The notes under the pieces: generated by a model | What the model saw: the letters and a program-made list of their open reading frames with translations, nothing else | Told to the model about the DNA's origin: nothing | Database searches by the model: none | Shown here: positions 7,879-17,927 of the stretch, in pieces | How the letters are laid out: the number at the start of each line of letters is the position of its first letter | How positions within the stretch are numbered: position 1 is the first letter of the stretch | Translations under genes and position numbers: made by a program | Source of the DNA: Syntrophales bacterium | GTDB taxonomy: Bacteria; Desulfobacterota; Syntrophia; Syntrophales; UBA5619 | Assembly: GCA_023229765.1 (NCBI GenBank) | Contig: JALNYO010000001.1 | Coordinates: 323,807-387,806, forward strand | Length of the DNA stretch: 64,000 nucleotides | Direction of reading: 5' to 3'

Positions 7879-7975
7879 CCCCCACATTTATTGTCATTGT
7901 GATTTTAATGTCATTAACGCCGGACATTGAGGCATTGAGGATTGTTCCCTGCAAATAAAGTAGTTATGTGACAAA

Positions 7976-8632
7976 ATGTCGGAAAATATTAAAGAAAAAA
8001 TTATCGATCTTCCCGGGATTTCGTTTGGAATGATTATTCAGATTCAGGCAGAAGGGTTGGGAATGTCCCACAGCCGCCTGATCGGCGTAGATTCCGGGGC
8101 GTTTCTTATAGTAAAAACTCCTCCCATAATCGATATAGCCACTAAACTATATGATAAGAATAAGATAGTTATCCGCTATTTTTCCGCTGGATGGGTTTAT
8201 GCGTTTCGCTGCACTCTGCTTTCTCTGATCAAAGAACCATCGCGTTTGTCCATTCTTTCTTATCCTGAGAACATTGAAAAAATCAATATCAGGAAACATG
8301 ACCGGGTTGACTGCAATATCCCGGTTGAGATGATAATAGAAAAGAAAACATATAATGGCATTGTGACGAACATAAGCGCCGGCGGCCTATCTTTGGAGAT
8401 TGCCAAAACAGGGGATGAGGAGGCGCCGCAATTGAATATCCAGGATGTTATTTCCCTGACGGTGCAGCGCGAGGCGGAGCAGGCTACATCTTTAAAAACG
8501 ATAGTCCGCAATATTAAAATAGAGCGGACCGTGATGAAAATTGGCATGGAGTTCTACGCTCAGGGTGCTTCACAGGGTGAAGGGCAGGGCGAAAAAAAGT
8601 GGCTGGAGGATTTAGTTTCTGAAAATCTGTGA
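7976..8632 (+). CDS. PilZ-domain c-di-GMP receptor, YcgR-like
   Basis: 218 aa. The N-terminal 100 residues form a YcgR/flagellar-brake-type beta domain. The PilZ domain follows with both binding motifs intact: R-x-x-x-R in RKHDR, and N-x-S-x-x-G in NISAGGLSLE. It binds c-di-GMP and probably acts at the flagellar motor or on surface behaviour, which fits two phosphodiesterase genes just upstream and flagellar-type promoters nearby. It has its own sigma-70-like promoter. The C-terminal tail is Gln/Gly/Glu-rich and probably flexible. Confidence 0.88.
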   Translation: MSENIKEKIIDLPGISFGMIIQIQAEGLGMSHSRLIGVDSGAFLIVKTPPIIDIATKLYDKNKIVIRYFSAGWVYAFRCTLLSLIKEPSRLSILSYPENIEKINIRKHDRVDCNIPVEMIIEKKTYNGIVTNISAGGLSLEIAKTGDEEAPQLNIQDVISLTVQREAEQATSLKTIVRNIKIERTVMKIGMEFYAQGASQGEGQGEKKWLEDLVSENL

Positions 8633-8690
8633 TTTTTTAAGCTGATTATAAATAAGCAGTATTCCTAATTTTTTTTCTTTGGGGGAGTTG

Positions 8691-9479
8691 ATGCGACTTA
8701 ACGAATTATTCAGTTTGCGCGGCAAGACTGCGCTGGTTACAGGCGGAGGCCGGGGAATAGGGAAATTCATCGCCACAGGTTTTGCCGAAGCCGGCGCTGA
8801 TCTGCTGCTCGTCTCTCGGAAGATGAAAAATCTGGAGGCGACGGCCTCGGCTTTGGCTGCTGAATTTGGAGTCAGGGCAATTCCCCTTGCCTGCGATGTT
8901 TCAAGTCCCGAAAATATTGAGGCGATGCTGCAAAAGGCGCGGGAGTATTTCCCGCGGATCGATATTCTTGTTAATAACGCGGGCGCTTCCTGGGGGGCGC
9001 CGACGCTGGAATTCCCCCTTGCTCAATGGGATCGCCTGTTCGATGTGAACGTGCGCGGGGTCTGGATGATAACCCAGAAGGTGGCGCAGCTTATGAAAGA
9101 GCAAGGCGGCGGCAATATCATCAACATCTCGTCTGTGATGGGTTTCCGGGGATCTGAAGAGCTGGTGCATCCGGCGGTTCCCTACAACTCCACCAAGGCG
9201 GCGATCAACCTGCTGACGATGAACCTTGCCGTCAAGCTTGCGCCTTATCACATCCGCGTCAACGCGATTGCCCCCGGTTTTTTCCGGACCGACATGATGG
9301 CCTATATTGAAAAGCCGGAATTCAAGGCCGCCCATGACCTGACGCTGTCCGCCATTCCGCTCGGCCGCATCGGCGATATTGACGACATGAAGGGGCTCGC
9401 CGTTTTTCTTGCCTCCAACGCCTCCGCCTACATGACCGGGCAGATACTGATCAACGACGGCGGCATGCTTGCGAAATAG
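8691..9479 (+). CDS. short-chain dehydrogenase/reductase (FabG/3-oxoacyl reductase-like)
   Basis: 262 aa classical SDR starting at the ATG at 8691 behind GGGGGAG. It shows the cofactor motif TGGGRGIG, NNAG, the catalytic serine in NISSVMG, and Y-x-x-x-K in YNSTK. The basic SRK after the second strand favours NADP(H). Family members reduce 3-oxoacyl-CoA or -ACP or small ketones; the exact substrate cannot be read from sequence. It stands alone, with a dispersed-repeat fragment downstream. Confidence 0.9.
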   Translation: MRLNELFSLRGKTALVTGGGRGIGKFIATGFAEAGADLLLVSRKMKNLEATASALAAEFGVRAIPLACDVSSPENIEAMLQKAREYFPRIDILVNNAGASWGAPTLEFPLAQWDRLFDVNVRGVWMITQKVAQLMKEQGGGNIINISSVMGFRGSEELVHPAVPYNSTKAAINLLTMNLAVKLAPYHIRVNAIAPGFFRTDMMAYIEKPEFKAAHDLTLSAIPLGRIGDIDDMKGLAVFLASNASAYMTGQILINDGGMLAK

Positions 9480-9547
9480 CAAAAATAAAAATATCAATCA
9501 CATCTTATGTTTTGTGCAATAATTGGGGATGGGTATAAGGATAATCC

Positions 9548-9583
9548 CCCATGACGGCATGCCGCCACAAAGCAGGATGAAAA
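9548..9583 (+). repeat. dispersed repeat with GACGGC..GCCGCC hairpin, copy A
   Basis: About 36 bp (CATGACGGCATGCCGCCAC, then AAAG and AGGATGAAAA) shared with the complement strand at 25170-25207. A decayed piece of the 21-bp unit (ATGAAGCTTCGCTTTC) follows at about 9626-9642. Confidence 0.65.
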
Positions 9584-9657
9584 TTGGCGGGATGCGCTCC
9601 GTCGCGTCCGTGGCGGCTTTATAGGCATGAAGCTTCGCTTTCAGTTAAGGAGAAACA

Positions 9658-10482
9658 GTGAATAAAGAACCGACAGACGCCGCGACCGTTGTTCTGCTTT
9701 CCAACCGATCTTCGGGCGGCTGCGAGATATTCCTTATGAAACGGGTGAAGAGCAGCACCTACCGGGAGGAAATTTATGTTTTCCCCGGCGGCCTGCTGGA
9801 GGAGGCCGATCTTGATCCGGAATTGGAGGGCTGCGCGGAGGAATTCAGTGGTGTAAAAGCGAAGCGTCTTCTCCAGGAACCTGATATTTCTGAATCTTTG
9901 GCCCTTGGCCTGTTTATGGCGGCGATAAGGGAAACCTTTGAAGAAGCCGGGGTTCTGCTGGCGCGTGATTCCTCCGGGGGAGTCGTTGACCTGTTGGAAC
10001 CGGATGCGGCCTCCCGTTTTGCCGGCTATCGCCGGGAAGTCTATCAGCGGCGGCTGTCCTTGAGCGAGTTGGCCAGAAGGGAGAAGCTGGTTTTTGCGCC
10101 TGATCTGCTTGTGCCCTATTCGCATTGGATCACCCCGGAGATTGTACCCCGGCGTTTCAATGCCCGCATCTTTCTAACATTCCTTCCTGCCGGTCAGAAG
10201 CCGGAGCATGACAATCTCGAATTGACGGATTCCTGCTGGCTAACCCCCGTGCGGGCGATTGCCGCATACAGCGCCCGCCGGATGTTCATGATGCCCCCCA
10301 CCATAAGGACAATTGAGGAACTGAATGAATCCCCCGATGCCGAAGAATTATTCACGACATCCCGCAGTCGAAAAATAGAGGTCATCCTCCCCGAGGCGTT
10401 CCGGACGGCAGAGGGTTTAAAGGTGCGTCTGCCGGATGGTCGGGAATATTTCCCCGCGCCAAAGTCGCTGGAGGCAAACTGA
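9658..10482 (+). CDS. Nudix hydrolase, NUDT19-like
   Basis: 274 aa from a GTG with AAGGAG 9 nt upstream. The Nudix box is split: VFPGGLLEEADLD comes first and the RETFEEAGVLL helix lies about 45 residues later. This long insert is the NUDT19/NUDT7-like arrangement, linked in other organisms to CoA or acyl-CoA pyrophosphate cleavage. It has no signal peptide. Substrate assignment is inference from the architecture; it could act on other nucleoside diphosphate derivatives. Confidence 0.82.
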   Translation: MNKEPTDAATVVLLSNRSSGGCEIFLMKRVKSSTYREEIYVFPGGLLEEADLDPELEGCAEEFSGVKAKRLLQEPDISESLALGLFMAAIRETFEEAGVLLARDSSGGVVDLLEPDAASRFAGYRREVYQRRLSLSELARREKLVFAPDLLVPYSHWITPEIVPRRFNARIFLTFLPAGQKPEHDNLELTDSCWLTPVRAIAAYSARRMFMMPPTIRTIEELNESPDAEELFTTSRSRKIEVILPEAFRTAEGLKVRLPDGREYFPAPKSLEAN

Positions 10483-10580
10483 GCCCCGGATGTGCAAGCG
10501 CGAAGACGTAGCGTGGCTTGAATTAAATATATTGTCCTCGGAATTGTTATGTGCCAGTAATCATTAGGAGGGGGCTACCC

Positions 10581-11714
10581 ATGAAAAGGGGCCGGGATTT
10601 CTTCTTTGCTGCTTTTTCCGTCGCGCTGCTGGTTTTTTTGACGATCCTGTTTTCCTCGTGTCAAAGGGAAAAGCCGCAAATTAAAATCGGTTTCGCCGGC
10701 GGTCTGACCGGTCGCTATTCTGATCTTGGAACTGCGGGTAGAAACGGGGCGAATCTTGCCGTCGAGGAGATCAACCAAACGGGCGGCATCAGAGGTCGTC
10801 AGGTTTTGCTGATTTCAAAAGATGACAAGCAGGATGAGTAGACGGCCGTCCGGGTGGATCGGGAACTGATCGCGGAGGGGGCAGTGGCGATCATTGGTCA
10901 CATGACAAGCTCCATGTCGGTAGCCGCCCTGCCGCTGATGAACGAAAAGGGGATTGTGCTGCTCAGCCCGACGTCCACCACGAATGTTTTGAACGGCAAA
11001 GACGATTTTTTTATCAGGCTTGAGCCTGCCAATAAAAAGCAGACGGAGGATCTGGTTGTCTACGCATCTAAAAAGATGAGACTTAAAAGGATTGCGGCTG
11101 TTTACGATCTTTCCAACCAGAGTTACACTGAAGATTATTTCCGTCTTTTTTCTTCGCTTTTCAGGGAGCTTGGGGGAGAAATTGTTGCGGTTGAGACTTA
11201 CAAAAGCACCGCTGGTTTCTCTTTTGCAAAGATTGCATCCCGACTGCTGAAGAACAAACCGGAGGGAATTTTATTAATAGCAAATGCCCTTGACGCCGCC
11301 GACTTTTGTCAGCAGATCAGAAAAGCCGGTTCGCGGGCCGTCATTCTTTCTTCCGGATGGGCGATGACGGAGAGTTTTTTAAGCAATGGCGGAAAGGCTG
11401 TGGAAGGTGTTGTTTTTGACAATTTGATAAACGTTAACAGCCGCAATCAAAGATATATTTGGTTCAAAAACAGTTATAAGCTCCGTTTTGGAGAATATCC
11501 GGGTTTCGGCGCCGTTCATGGTTACGAGGCGGCCCGCCTGCTTTTGGACGCGCTCAAGGTAAACGAAGATCCGAAACGATTGAAGGAAACAATTCTCGGG
11601 CTTAAAGGGGTTTATGGATTATTCGGTGATTTCAGGCTTGATCGTTTTGGCGACGCCGAAAGGGATTTTTTTATAATGTCTGTAAAGGGCGGACATTTTC
11701 AACAGTTGGAGTAA
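10581..11714 (+). pseudogene. LivK-type periplasmic binding protein interrupted by one in-frame amber codon
   Basis: The start at 10581 follows AGGAGGGGG. A signal segment ends in LFSSC, a plausible lipoprotein cleavage site. The reading frame IGFAGGLTGRYSDLG ... SKDDKQDE stops at TAG 10839-10841 and resumes in the same frame as TAVRVDRELIAEG, VAIIGHMTS, SPTSTTNV and on to a normal C-terminus. Total length is about 377 codons, as expected for the Leu/Ile/Val receptor family. No other damage is visible, so this is either a recent nonsense mutation (for example CAG to TAG), a suppressed stop, or a sequencing error. The histidine kinase gene begins 3 nt after it, so the receptor may have been its sensory partner. 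Confidence 0.85.
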
Positions 11715-11717
11715 GCT

Positions 11718-14700
11718 ATGCGCAGCCGTTTTACAATCAGAAAAGCCTTGACGTTAAACTTCATCCTTGTGGCCATTCTGCCCCTGGCGCTGGTCGGCGC
11801 CATCGCTCTCCAGATATTTTCCAGAACCATGGAACAGGATATATCCAATAGAAACATACAGATTGCCCTTGCACTGTCGGGAGAAATAGACAGATTCATC
11901 GCCGAACCGCTCCGGGTTCTGGCGCTTGTCAACGACCGCACCGGATACACGCGGCAGGGCGTCAATCCTGATGATTTTCTGCGCCTGCTGCAGGGTCGGT
12001 TCGATGTTTTTGAACGGATTGAATTAGTCGATCGGCAGGGTAGAATAGGATATACGGGGCCTTTGCAAAAGGAGCGGATAAACACGGATATATCCGGACA
12101 GCCCTTTTTCAGGGAAGCGCTGGCAACGGGGCAGGTCGTCTTTTCGGATACCTTCCCCTCTTTGTTTACCGGTTTGCCGACAATCGCCGTGGCCCTGCCC
12201 GGGAAAGAGACGGTTGCCATCGGCTATATCAACCTTGCCGCACTTAAAGGCATTATCAATAAGGTCAGCATAGGAAAGAAAGGTTATGCCGTCGTATTCG
12301 ACCGGCTCGGCAACATCATCGCCCATCCCGAACAGCGGCTTGTTGACGAGCGGGTAAACATTAAGCAGGTCGAACCGGTCAGGCGGGCCTTAAACGGTGA
12401 AACCGGAACCTTTCCCTACAGTTTCCAAAATCAGCAAAAAATTGGCAGCACGGCGATCGCCTACGCCACCGGTTGGGGGGTGTTGATAGCCCAGTCTGAG
12501 GAAGATGCTTTTGGCAAGATTGCGGAAATAAGAACTATTTACCTGACGAGTATGGCCGTTACTATCATTCTGGCATTGCTTTTAGCCGCTCTGGTTTTGA
12601 AAAAGCCCCTGCGTTCCGTGTCCGGTCTGGTTGCTGCCGCGGGAAAGATTGCCGAAGGAGACTACCGACTCGAAGATGTGCCGCCCAGTTATCCGGAAAT
12701 AGATTTGCTGGTGGACGGATTCAAAGGGATGGTCGAGGAAATTGCCAATCGTGAGAATGCCTTATTGAAAACAGAAGAAAGATACCGGAATCTTGTCGAG
12801 GGGAGCTTTGACGGGATATTCGTCCAGAAGGGCCTGAAGATAATCTTCGTCAATCATCGCTTTTGCGAGATGCTGGGCTACGAAGAAAATGAGCTGCTCG
12901 GGGAGGAGCATTGGCGCATCTATGCTCCCGAATATCGCGAAATTACAAAGGAGAGAGCCATAGCGCGCCTGAAAGGCGAGGTTGTGACGCCGCGCTATGA
13001 GGTAAAACTGCTGCGTAAAGACGGATCTTCGTTTGCGGGGGAGATCTCGGCCCGGGTTATAAAGATCGAAAATAAGCCGGGCATTCAGGTCTGGGTAAGG
13101 GACCTCTCGGAGCAGAAGCGCGTGGAGGCTCAGCAAGCGCTTTCCGAACAGCGTTTTGGCGATCTATACAATGCCGTCTCCGATTTTGTCATGACGCAGG
13201 ACCTCCAGGGTCGTTTTCTTTCCGTGAACAGGGCTATGTGTGATGCTCTCGGTTTTTCCCGCCAGGAATTCATCAATTCGCAGGTTTCCGATTTCATGAA
13301 ACCGGAAATGGTTCCGCTTTTTGAAGCCGAATACCTGTGCAACCTCAAGGAACATGGCCATTATGAGGGGACAGCCGCCTATTTTACCAAAGATAAGCGC
13401 AAGATATACCTCGAGTACAAAAGCGATCTTATCCGTCCCCCGCAGGGTAAGCCTTTTATCAGTGGCATCGCCCGGGATGTCACCGAACGTATTCTTGCCG
13501 GCAGGGCGATCCGGAAAAGCGAGGAAAATATGCGGGCGGTGCTGGATGCCTCCCCCAATCCGATCGTGGCTTACGATCCGGTCGGTCGTGTTCGTTTTAT
13601 CAACAGGGCTTTTACCAACATTTTCGGTTGGACGCTGGACGATTTGCAGGGAAAACCGATTCCTTTTGTACCGGATGATCAGAGGGACAAAACAGAGGGG
13701 CCCATCAGGGAACTGTTCAGCAGGAAAGAGCCGGCGCCTATAACGATGGAGACAACGCGTCTGACCAAGGATGGAACAATTCTGGATATTTATGTAAGCG
13801 CCGCGTTGATCCTCGACTCGAAGGGAGAGCCGGCGGGGATGGTTGTTTCGCTTTCGGATATAACGCAGAAGAAGAAGATGGAGGCGAATCTTCAGCAGGC
13901 GCAGAAGATGGAGGCCATAGGTCTCCTTGCCGGCGGCATTGCCCATGATTTCAACAACATGCTGATGGGAATCCAGGGGAATGTTTCGCTTGCCCTCCTC
14001 AATGTGGGCTTGGATGACAGGCTGCGCCGGAACATCGAAAACATCGAAGCGCTGGTGGGCAGGGGGGCAAGCCTGACGCGACAGCTTCTCGGGTTTGCCC
14101 GGGGCGGGAAGTACGAGGTCAAGCAACATGATTTCAGTGAGATACTGAAGGAAGAGGGGGAGCTTTTTGGCGACACCAGAAAAGACATAGTGATAGAGAT
14201 AAAGTCTGCGCCGGATCTATGGAAGGTAGAGGCTGATCGCTCCCAGATGGAGCAGGTGTTGATGAATCTCTTCGTCAATGCCGGTCAGGCGATGCCGACC
14301 GGGGGCCATCTTTATCTGAATGCCGGAAATGTCATTATTGATGATAATTTTGTAAGGCCCTTCGATATCAGAACCGGCAGGTATGTTATGTTTTCAGTGA
14401 TGGACACGGGTCAGGGAATGGACGAAGCCACGAAAAAAAGGATATTTGAGCCGTTTTTTACAACCCGGGAAAGGGGAGAAGGCACCGGGCTTGGCCTTGC
14501 CTCCGTTTACGGGATAATTAAAAATCATGGCGGCTTTATTAACGTTTACAGTGAAACAGGCAAGGGCACGTCCTTTAATATTTACCTGCCGGCAAGCAAT
14601 TCCGGGACGGCAAAAATTGAACCGGCGTCCGGAAGAGAAGCGGGACTTATCAGAGGAGAGGGAACTATCCTCTTGGTCGATGACGAGCAGATGATTCTGG

Positions 14701-15044
14701 ATGTAGGAAAAGTGATGCTGGAAGCCATGGGGTATAAGGTTTTCACCGCCGCCGGCGGCAGTGAAGCTATCGCAAAATTCACCGCCGTCAAAAACGGGGT
14801 CGGGGAGGTGGAAAAGATCGATCTGGTCATTCAGGATATGATTATGCCGGAAATGGGGGGTGGCGCTGTTTTTGACCGCTTGAAGGAGATCGAGCCGAAT
14901 GTACAGGTACTCCTTTCCAGCGGCTACAGCATCAACGGCCAGGCCAAGGAGATACTCGCCCGCGGCTGTCGGGGTTTCCTGCAGAAGCCGTTTTCGATGG
15001 AGGCGCTGAGCCGCAAGGTGTCTGAGGTTATGAAGGCTCCGTGA
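11718..15044 (+). CDS. hybrid histidine kinase: Cache sensor, HAMP-like linker, three PAS, kinase, receiver
   Basis: 1108 aa. Transmembrane helix 1 (about 12-35), a periplasmic double-Cache domain (about 40-270), then helix 2 (ILALLLAALVL) and a HAMP-like linker. Three PAS domains follow, beginning near EERYRNLVEGSFDGI, SEQRFGDLYNAVSDF and SEENMRAVLDASPNP. The histidine is in GGIAHDFNNML. ATP motifs are DTGQGM and GTGLGLASVYGIIK. A C-terminal receiver has LLVDDEQ, phospho-acceptor D in VIQDMIMPEMGG, and LQKPFS. It probably senses a small organic ligand, directly or through the binding protein encoded just upstream. No output regulator is adjacent. Confidence 0.93.
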   Translation: MRSRFTIRKALTLNFILVAILPLALVGAIALQIFSRTMEQDISNRNIQIALALSGEIDRFIAEPLRVLALVNDRTGYTRQGVNPDDFLRLLQGRFDVFERIELVDRQGRIGYTGPLQKERINTDISGQPFFREALATGQVVFSDTFPSLFTGLPTIAVALPGKETVAIGYINLAALKGIINKVSIGKKGYAVVFDRLGNIIAHPEQRLVDERVNIKQVEPVRRALNGETGTFPYSFQNQQKIGSTAIAYATGWGVLIAQSEEDAFGKIAEIRTIYLTSMAVTIILALLLAALVLKKPLRSVSGLVAAAGKIAEGDYRLEDVPPSYPEIDLLVDGFKGMVEEIANRENALLKTEERYRNLVEGSFDGIFVQKGLKIIFVNHRFCEMLGYEENELLGEEHWRIYAPEYREITKERAIARLKGEVVTPRYEVKLLRKDGSSFAGEISARVIKIENKPGIQVWVRDLSEQKRVEAQQALSEQRFGDLYNAVSDFVMTQDLQGRFLSVNRAMCDALGFSRQEFINSQVSDFMKPEMVPLFEAEYLCNLKEHGHYEGTAAYFTKDKRKIYLEYKSDLIRPPQGKPFISGIARDVTERILAGRAIRKSEENMRAVLDASPNPIVAYDPVGRVRFINRAFTNIFGWTLDDLQGKPIPFVPDDQRDKTEGPIRELFSRKEPAPITMETTRLTKDGTILDIYVSAALILDSKGEPAGMVVSLSDITQKKKMEANLQQAQKMEAIGLLAGGIAHDFNNMLMGIQGNVSLALLNVGLDDRLRRNIENIEALVGRGASLTRQLLGFARGGKYEVKQHDFSEILKEEGELFGDTRKDIVIEIKSAPDLWKVEADRSQMEQVLMNLFVNAGQAMPTGGHLYLNAGNVIIDDNFVRPFDIRTGRYVMFSVMDTGQGMDEATKKRIFEPFFTTRERGEGTGLGLASVYGIIKNHGGFINVYSETGKGTSFNIYLPASNSGTAKIEPASGREAGLIRGEGTILLVDDEQMILDVGKVMLEAMGYKVFTAAGGSEAIAKFTAVKNGVGEVEKIDLVIQDMIMPEMGGGAVFDRLKEIEPNVQVLLSSGYSINGQAKEILARGCRGFLQKPFSMEALSRKVSEVMKAP

Positions 15045-15084
15045 AATTACGGTAAGTGAAGGCTTTGGATATCTATCAGGTTAT

Positions 15085-15115
15085 TGTGGGAGCGGGTTTC
15101 AAACCCGCCCCTACA
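15085..15115. repeat. REP-like palindrome between converging genes
   Basis: Arms 15085-15099 and 15101-15115 (AGCGGGTTT-C-AAACCCGC core) pair with two mismatches. It lies between the ends of the kinase gene and ppdK. It could be a REP-type repeat or a weak bidirectional terminator, since no strong T-run follows the stem. Confidence 0.55.
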
Positions 15116-15173
15116 ATTTTCATATAAACCCGCAAGGTTGCCACGGCGCTGTGTGCCTCGCAATGGCAGGAGA

Positions 15174-17903
15174 TTATGTTGCCGCTTTCCCGGCCTTTAT
15201 CGCCGCCTGGGCGGCGGCGAGGCGGGCGATCGGCACCCGGAACGGGGAGCAGCTCACATAGGTGAGGCCCAGTTCGTAACAGAACTCGACGGATGCCGGG
15301 TCTCCTCCGTGCTCGCCGCAGATGCCTATCTTGAGATTCGGGCGAGTCGCACGTCCTCTTTCGACGGATATCTTGATCAACTGGCCGACGCCGTCGCGGT
15401 CGATCGTCTGGAACGGATCGGCGGGGAGGAGTTTTTTGTCAAGGTAATCATGCATGAAGCCACCGATGTCATCGCGGCTGAAGCCGAAGGTCATCTGGGT
15501 CAGGTCGTTGGTGCCGAACGAGAAGAATTCGCAGTTCTTCGCCATCCGGTCGGAAAGCAGCGCGGCGCGAGGGATCTCGATCATCGTGCCGTATTTGTAC
15601 TCCAGTTCCTTCATCCCGAATTTTTCTATGACCTCCTTGTAGATGCGGTCGGTTACCTTCTTGGTCTCTTCGGTCTCGGAGACGTCGCAGGTGACAGGCA
15701 CCATGATCTCCGGCAGGCATTTTCTGCCTTCCGCGATAAGTTCGGCCGCCGACTCGAAGATCGCGCGCACCTGCATCTCGGTGACTTCCGGATAGGTGAT
15801 GCCGAGGCGAACCCCGCGGTGCCCCATCATCGGGTTTGATTCGTGGAGTTCCTCGCCCCGTTTTTTTACCTCCTCCGGGGTTATCGAAAGCGAGCGGGCA
15901 AGCTCTGCCTGCTTTTCGGCGCCCTGCGGCACGAATTCGTGCAGCGGCGGGTCGAGGAGCCTGATTGTTACCGGGAGCCCCTCCATAGCCGTAAGCGTCC
16001 CTTTTATGGAGGCCTTGACGAATGGATAAAGCTCGTTCAGGGCGGCTTTTCTTTCTTCCTTAGTATTGCTCAAAATCATCTTGCGCAGGAAGAAGAGGGG
16101 CTCAGCGGAGCCTTCGCCATAGAACATGTGCTCGGTGCGCAAAAGCCCGATCCCCTCGGCGCCGAAGGCGCGGGCGACCGTGGCGTCCCGCGGGGTGTCG
16201 GCGTTGGTGCGGACGCCCATTGTGCGAAACTTGTCCGCGAGGGTCATGAACTGCTGGAAACGCGGGTTTTCGGTCGCATCCATCATTGGGAGAGCGCCTA
16301 TGTAAACATGGCCCCGCGTGCCGTTCAGCGTGACGATGTCGCCTTCTTTCAAGACGATAGAGGAACCGCTGATTTTTGCGGTCTTGGTTTTGGCATCCAC
16401 CTGCAGGCTGCCGGCGCCGACGATGCAGCATTTTCCCCAGCCGCGGGCAACGAGGGCCGCGTGCGAGGTCATGCCGCCCCGGGCGGTGAGGATGCCGACT
16501 GCCGCGCGCATTCCTTCGACGTCCTCCGGGTTTGTCTCTTCGCGGATAAGGATGCACTTCCTGCCGGCCCGGGCGGAGGTAACTGCGTCTTCGGCGGTGA
16601 AGACAAGAGCCCCGGATGCCGCTCCCGGCCCGGCCGGAAGCCCCTTGGCAATAGCTGCGTGTCCCGCTTCGGTACTAGTGTCGATTATCGGATAGAGCAG
16701 CTCAACCAACTGCACCGGGGCAACGCGCGTAACGGCTGTTTTTTCGTCAATGAGTCCCGCCTCAAGCATATCGAGGGCCATGTTCAGGGCGGCAACGCCG
16801 GTGCGTTTGCCGACGCGGCACTGGAGCATCCAGAGTTTTCCCTCCTGGATGGTGAATTCGATATCGAGCATATCTCTGTAATTATTTTCCAGCTTATTGC
16901 GGATGTCGTCGAGCTCCCCGTAGGTTTCCGGCATGGCGTGCTGGAGGCTGACAAGGTGCTTGTTCTGTTCGTTTTTGGTGTCGTCGTTGATCGGACTCGG
17001 GGTGCGGATCCCGGCGACGACGTCTTCGCCCTGGGCGTTGACGAGCCACTCGCCGTAGAACTTGTTGTCCCCGGTGGCGGGGTCGCGGGTGAAGGCCACC
17101 CCCGTTGCGGAAGAGTCACCCATGTTGCCGAAGACCATTGCCTGGACGTTGACGGCGGTTCCCCAGTCGTCCGGGATGCCCTCTATCCGCCTGTAAGAAA
17201 TGGCCTTTTTCCCATTCCAGCTCTTGAAGACCGCCGCGATTGCCCCCCACAACTGCTCCAGCGGGTCATCGGGAAAGGGTTTGCCAAGGTGTTTTTCGAT
17301 CAGTTTCTTGAAGTCTTCCGCGAGTTTCTGAAGTTCCTCGGCAGTAAGCTCCGTATCGGACAAGTAGCCTCGGCGGTGTTTTGCCTCGTCGAGTTTTTCA
17401 TCGAGCAGCTTGCGGATGCCCTTTCCCGCTGCCGGTTCCAGCCCTTCCGCCTTTTCCATGACGACGTCGGCGTACATCATGATGAGCCTGCGGTAAGAAT
17501 CCCAGACGAATCGAGGGTTTCCGGTCTTGGCAATCATCCCGGGGATGGTCGCGGTGCAGAGTCCCACATTCAAAACGGTGTCCATCATGCCGGGCATTGA
17601 GGAGCGCGCCCCGGAGCGGCAGGAGACGAGCAGCGGATTGACCGGGTCTCCGTATTTCATCGCCATGATCGCCTCTGTTTGCCTGAGGGCGGCGGGAACC
17701 TGTTCGTTCAGCTCTCCGGGAAGTTTGCAGTCATTTTCGTAATAGGCGGTGCAGCACTCTGTGCTGATTGTGAAGCCCGCCGGCACGGAAATCCCCAGCG
17801 CGCACATCTCAGCGAGATTGGCGCCCTTGCCGCCCAAAAGGTTCTTGTCGCTTGCCTTGCCCTCGGCGCCGCCGCCGCCGAACGTGAATACGTACTTCGT
17901 CAT
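15174..17903 (-). CDS. ppdK: pyruvate, phosphate dikinase
   Basis: 909 aa, full length for the family. It interconverts pyruvate, ATP and phosphate with PEP, AMP and pyrophosphate. It shows the N-terminal nucleotide-binding domain (LLGGKGANLAEM, SCRSGARSSMPGMMDTVLN), the phospho-carrier histidine in GGMTSHAALVARGWGK, and the C-terminal TIM barrel with LLRTEHMF, GTNDLTQMTFG and GICGEHGGDP. In anaerobic syntrophs this enzyme often serves PEP synthesis or pyrophosphate-linked metabolism; which direction runs here is not shown. A MITE copy sits 25 nt upstream of the start. Confidence 0.97.
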   Translation of the reverse strand: MTKYVFTFGGGGAEGKASDKNLLGGKGANLAEMCALGISVPAGFTISTECCTAYYENDCKLPGELNEQVPAALRQTEAIMAMKYGDPVNPLLVSCRSGARSSMPGMMDTVLNVGLCTATIPGMIAKTGNPRFVWDSYRRLIMMYADVVMEKAEGLEPAAGKGIRKLLDEKLDEAKHRRGYLSDTELTAEELQKLAEDFKKLIEKHLGKPFPDDPLEQLWGAIAAVFKSWNGKKAISYRRIEGIPDDWGTAVNVQAMVFGNMGDSSATGVAFTRDPATGDNKFYGEWLVNAQGEDVVAGIRTPSPINDDTKNEQNKHLVSLQHAMPETYGELDDIRNKLENNYRDMLDIEFTIQEGKLWMLQCRVGKRTGVAALNMALDMLEAGLIDEKTAVTRVAPVQLVELLYPIIDTSTEAGHAAIAKGLPAGPGAASGALVFTAEDAVTSARAGRKCILIREETNPEDVEGMRAAVGILTARGGMTSHAALVARGWGKCCIVGAGSLQVDAKTKTAKISGSSIVLKEGDIVTLNGTRGHVYIGALPMMDATENPRFQQFMTLADKFRTMGVRTNADTPRDATVARAFGAEGIGLLRTEHMFYGEGSAEPLFFLRKMILSNTKEERKAALNELYPFVKASIKGTLTAMEGLPVTIRLLDPPLHEFVPQGAEKQAELARSLSITPEEVKKRGEELHESNPMMGHRGVRLGITYPEVTEMQVRAIFESAAELIAEGRKCLPEIMVPVTCDVSETEETKKVTDRIYKEVIEKFGMKELEYKYGTMIEIPRAALLSDRMAKNCEFFSFGTNDLTQMTFGFSRDDIGGFMHDYLDKKLLPADPFQTIDRDGVGQLIKISVERGRATRPNLKIGICGEHGGDPASVEFCYELGLTYVSCSPFRVPIARLAAAQAAIKAGKAAT

Positions 17904-17927
17904 GCAGAATCTCCTTTTCTCTATATT

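Noticed and set aside
10839..10841. Pyrrolysine at the amber codon of the receptor gene
   Set aside because: Pyrrolysine is known from methylamine methyltransferases and a few others, not this receptor family; no pyl genes are in the window. A simple nonsense mutation is more likely.
15843..17600. Open frame of 585 codons on the plus strand
   Set aside because: It lies wholly opposite ppdK, a certain gene; the frame is a product of high GC third positions and its protein has no recognisable family.
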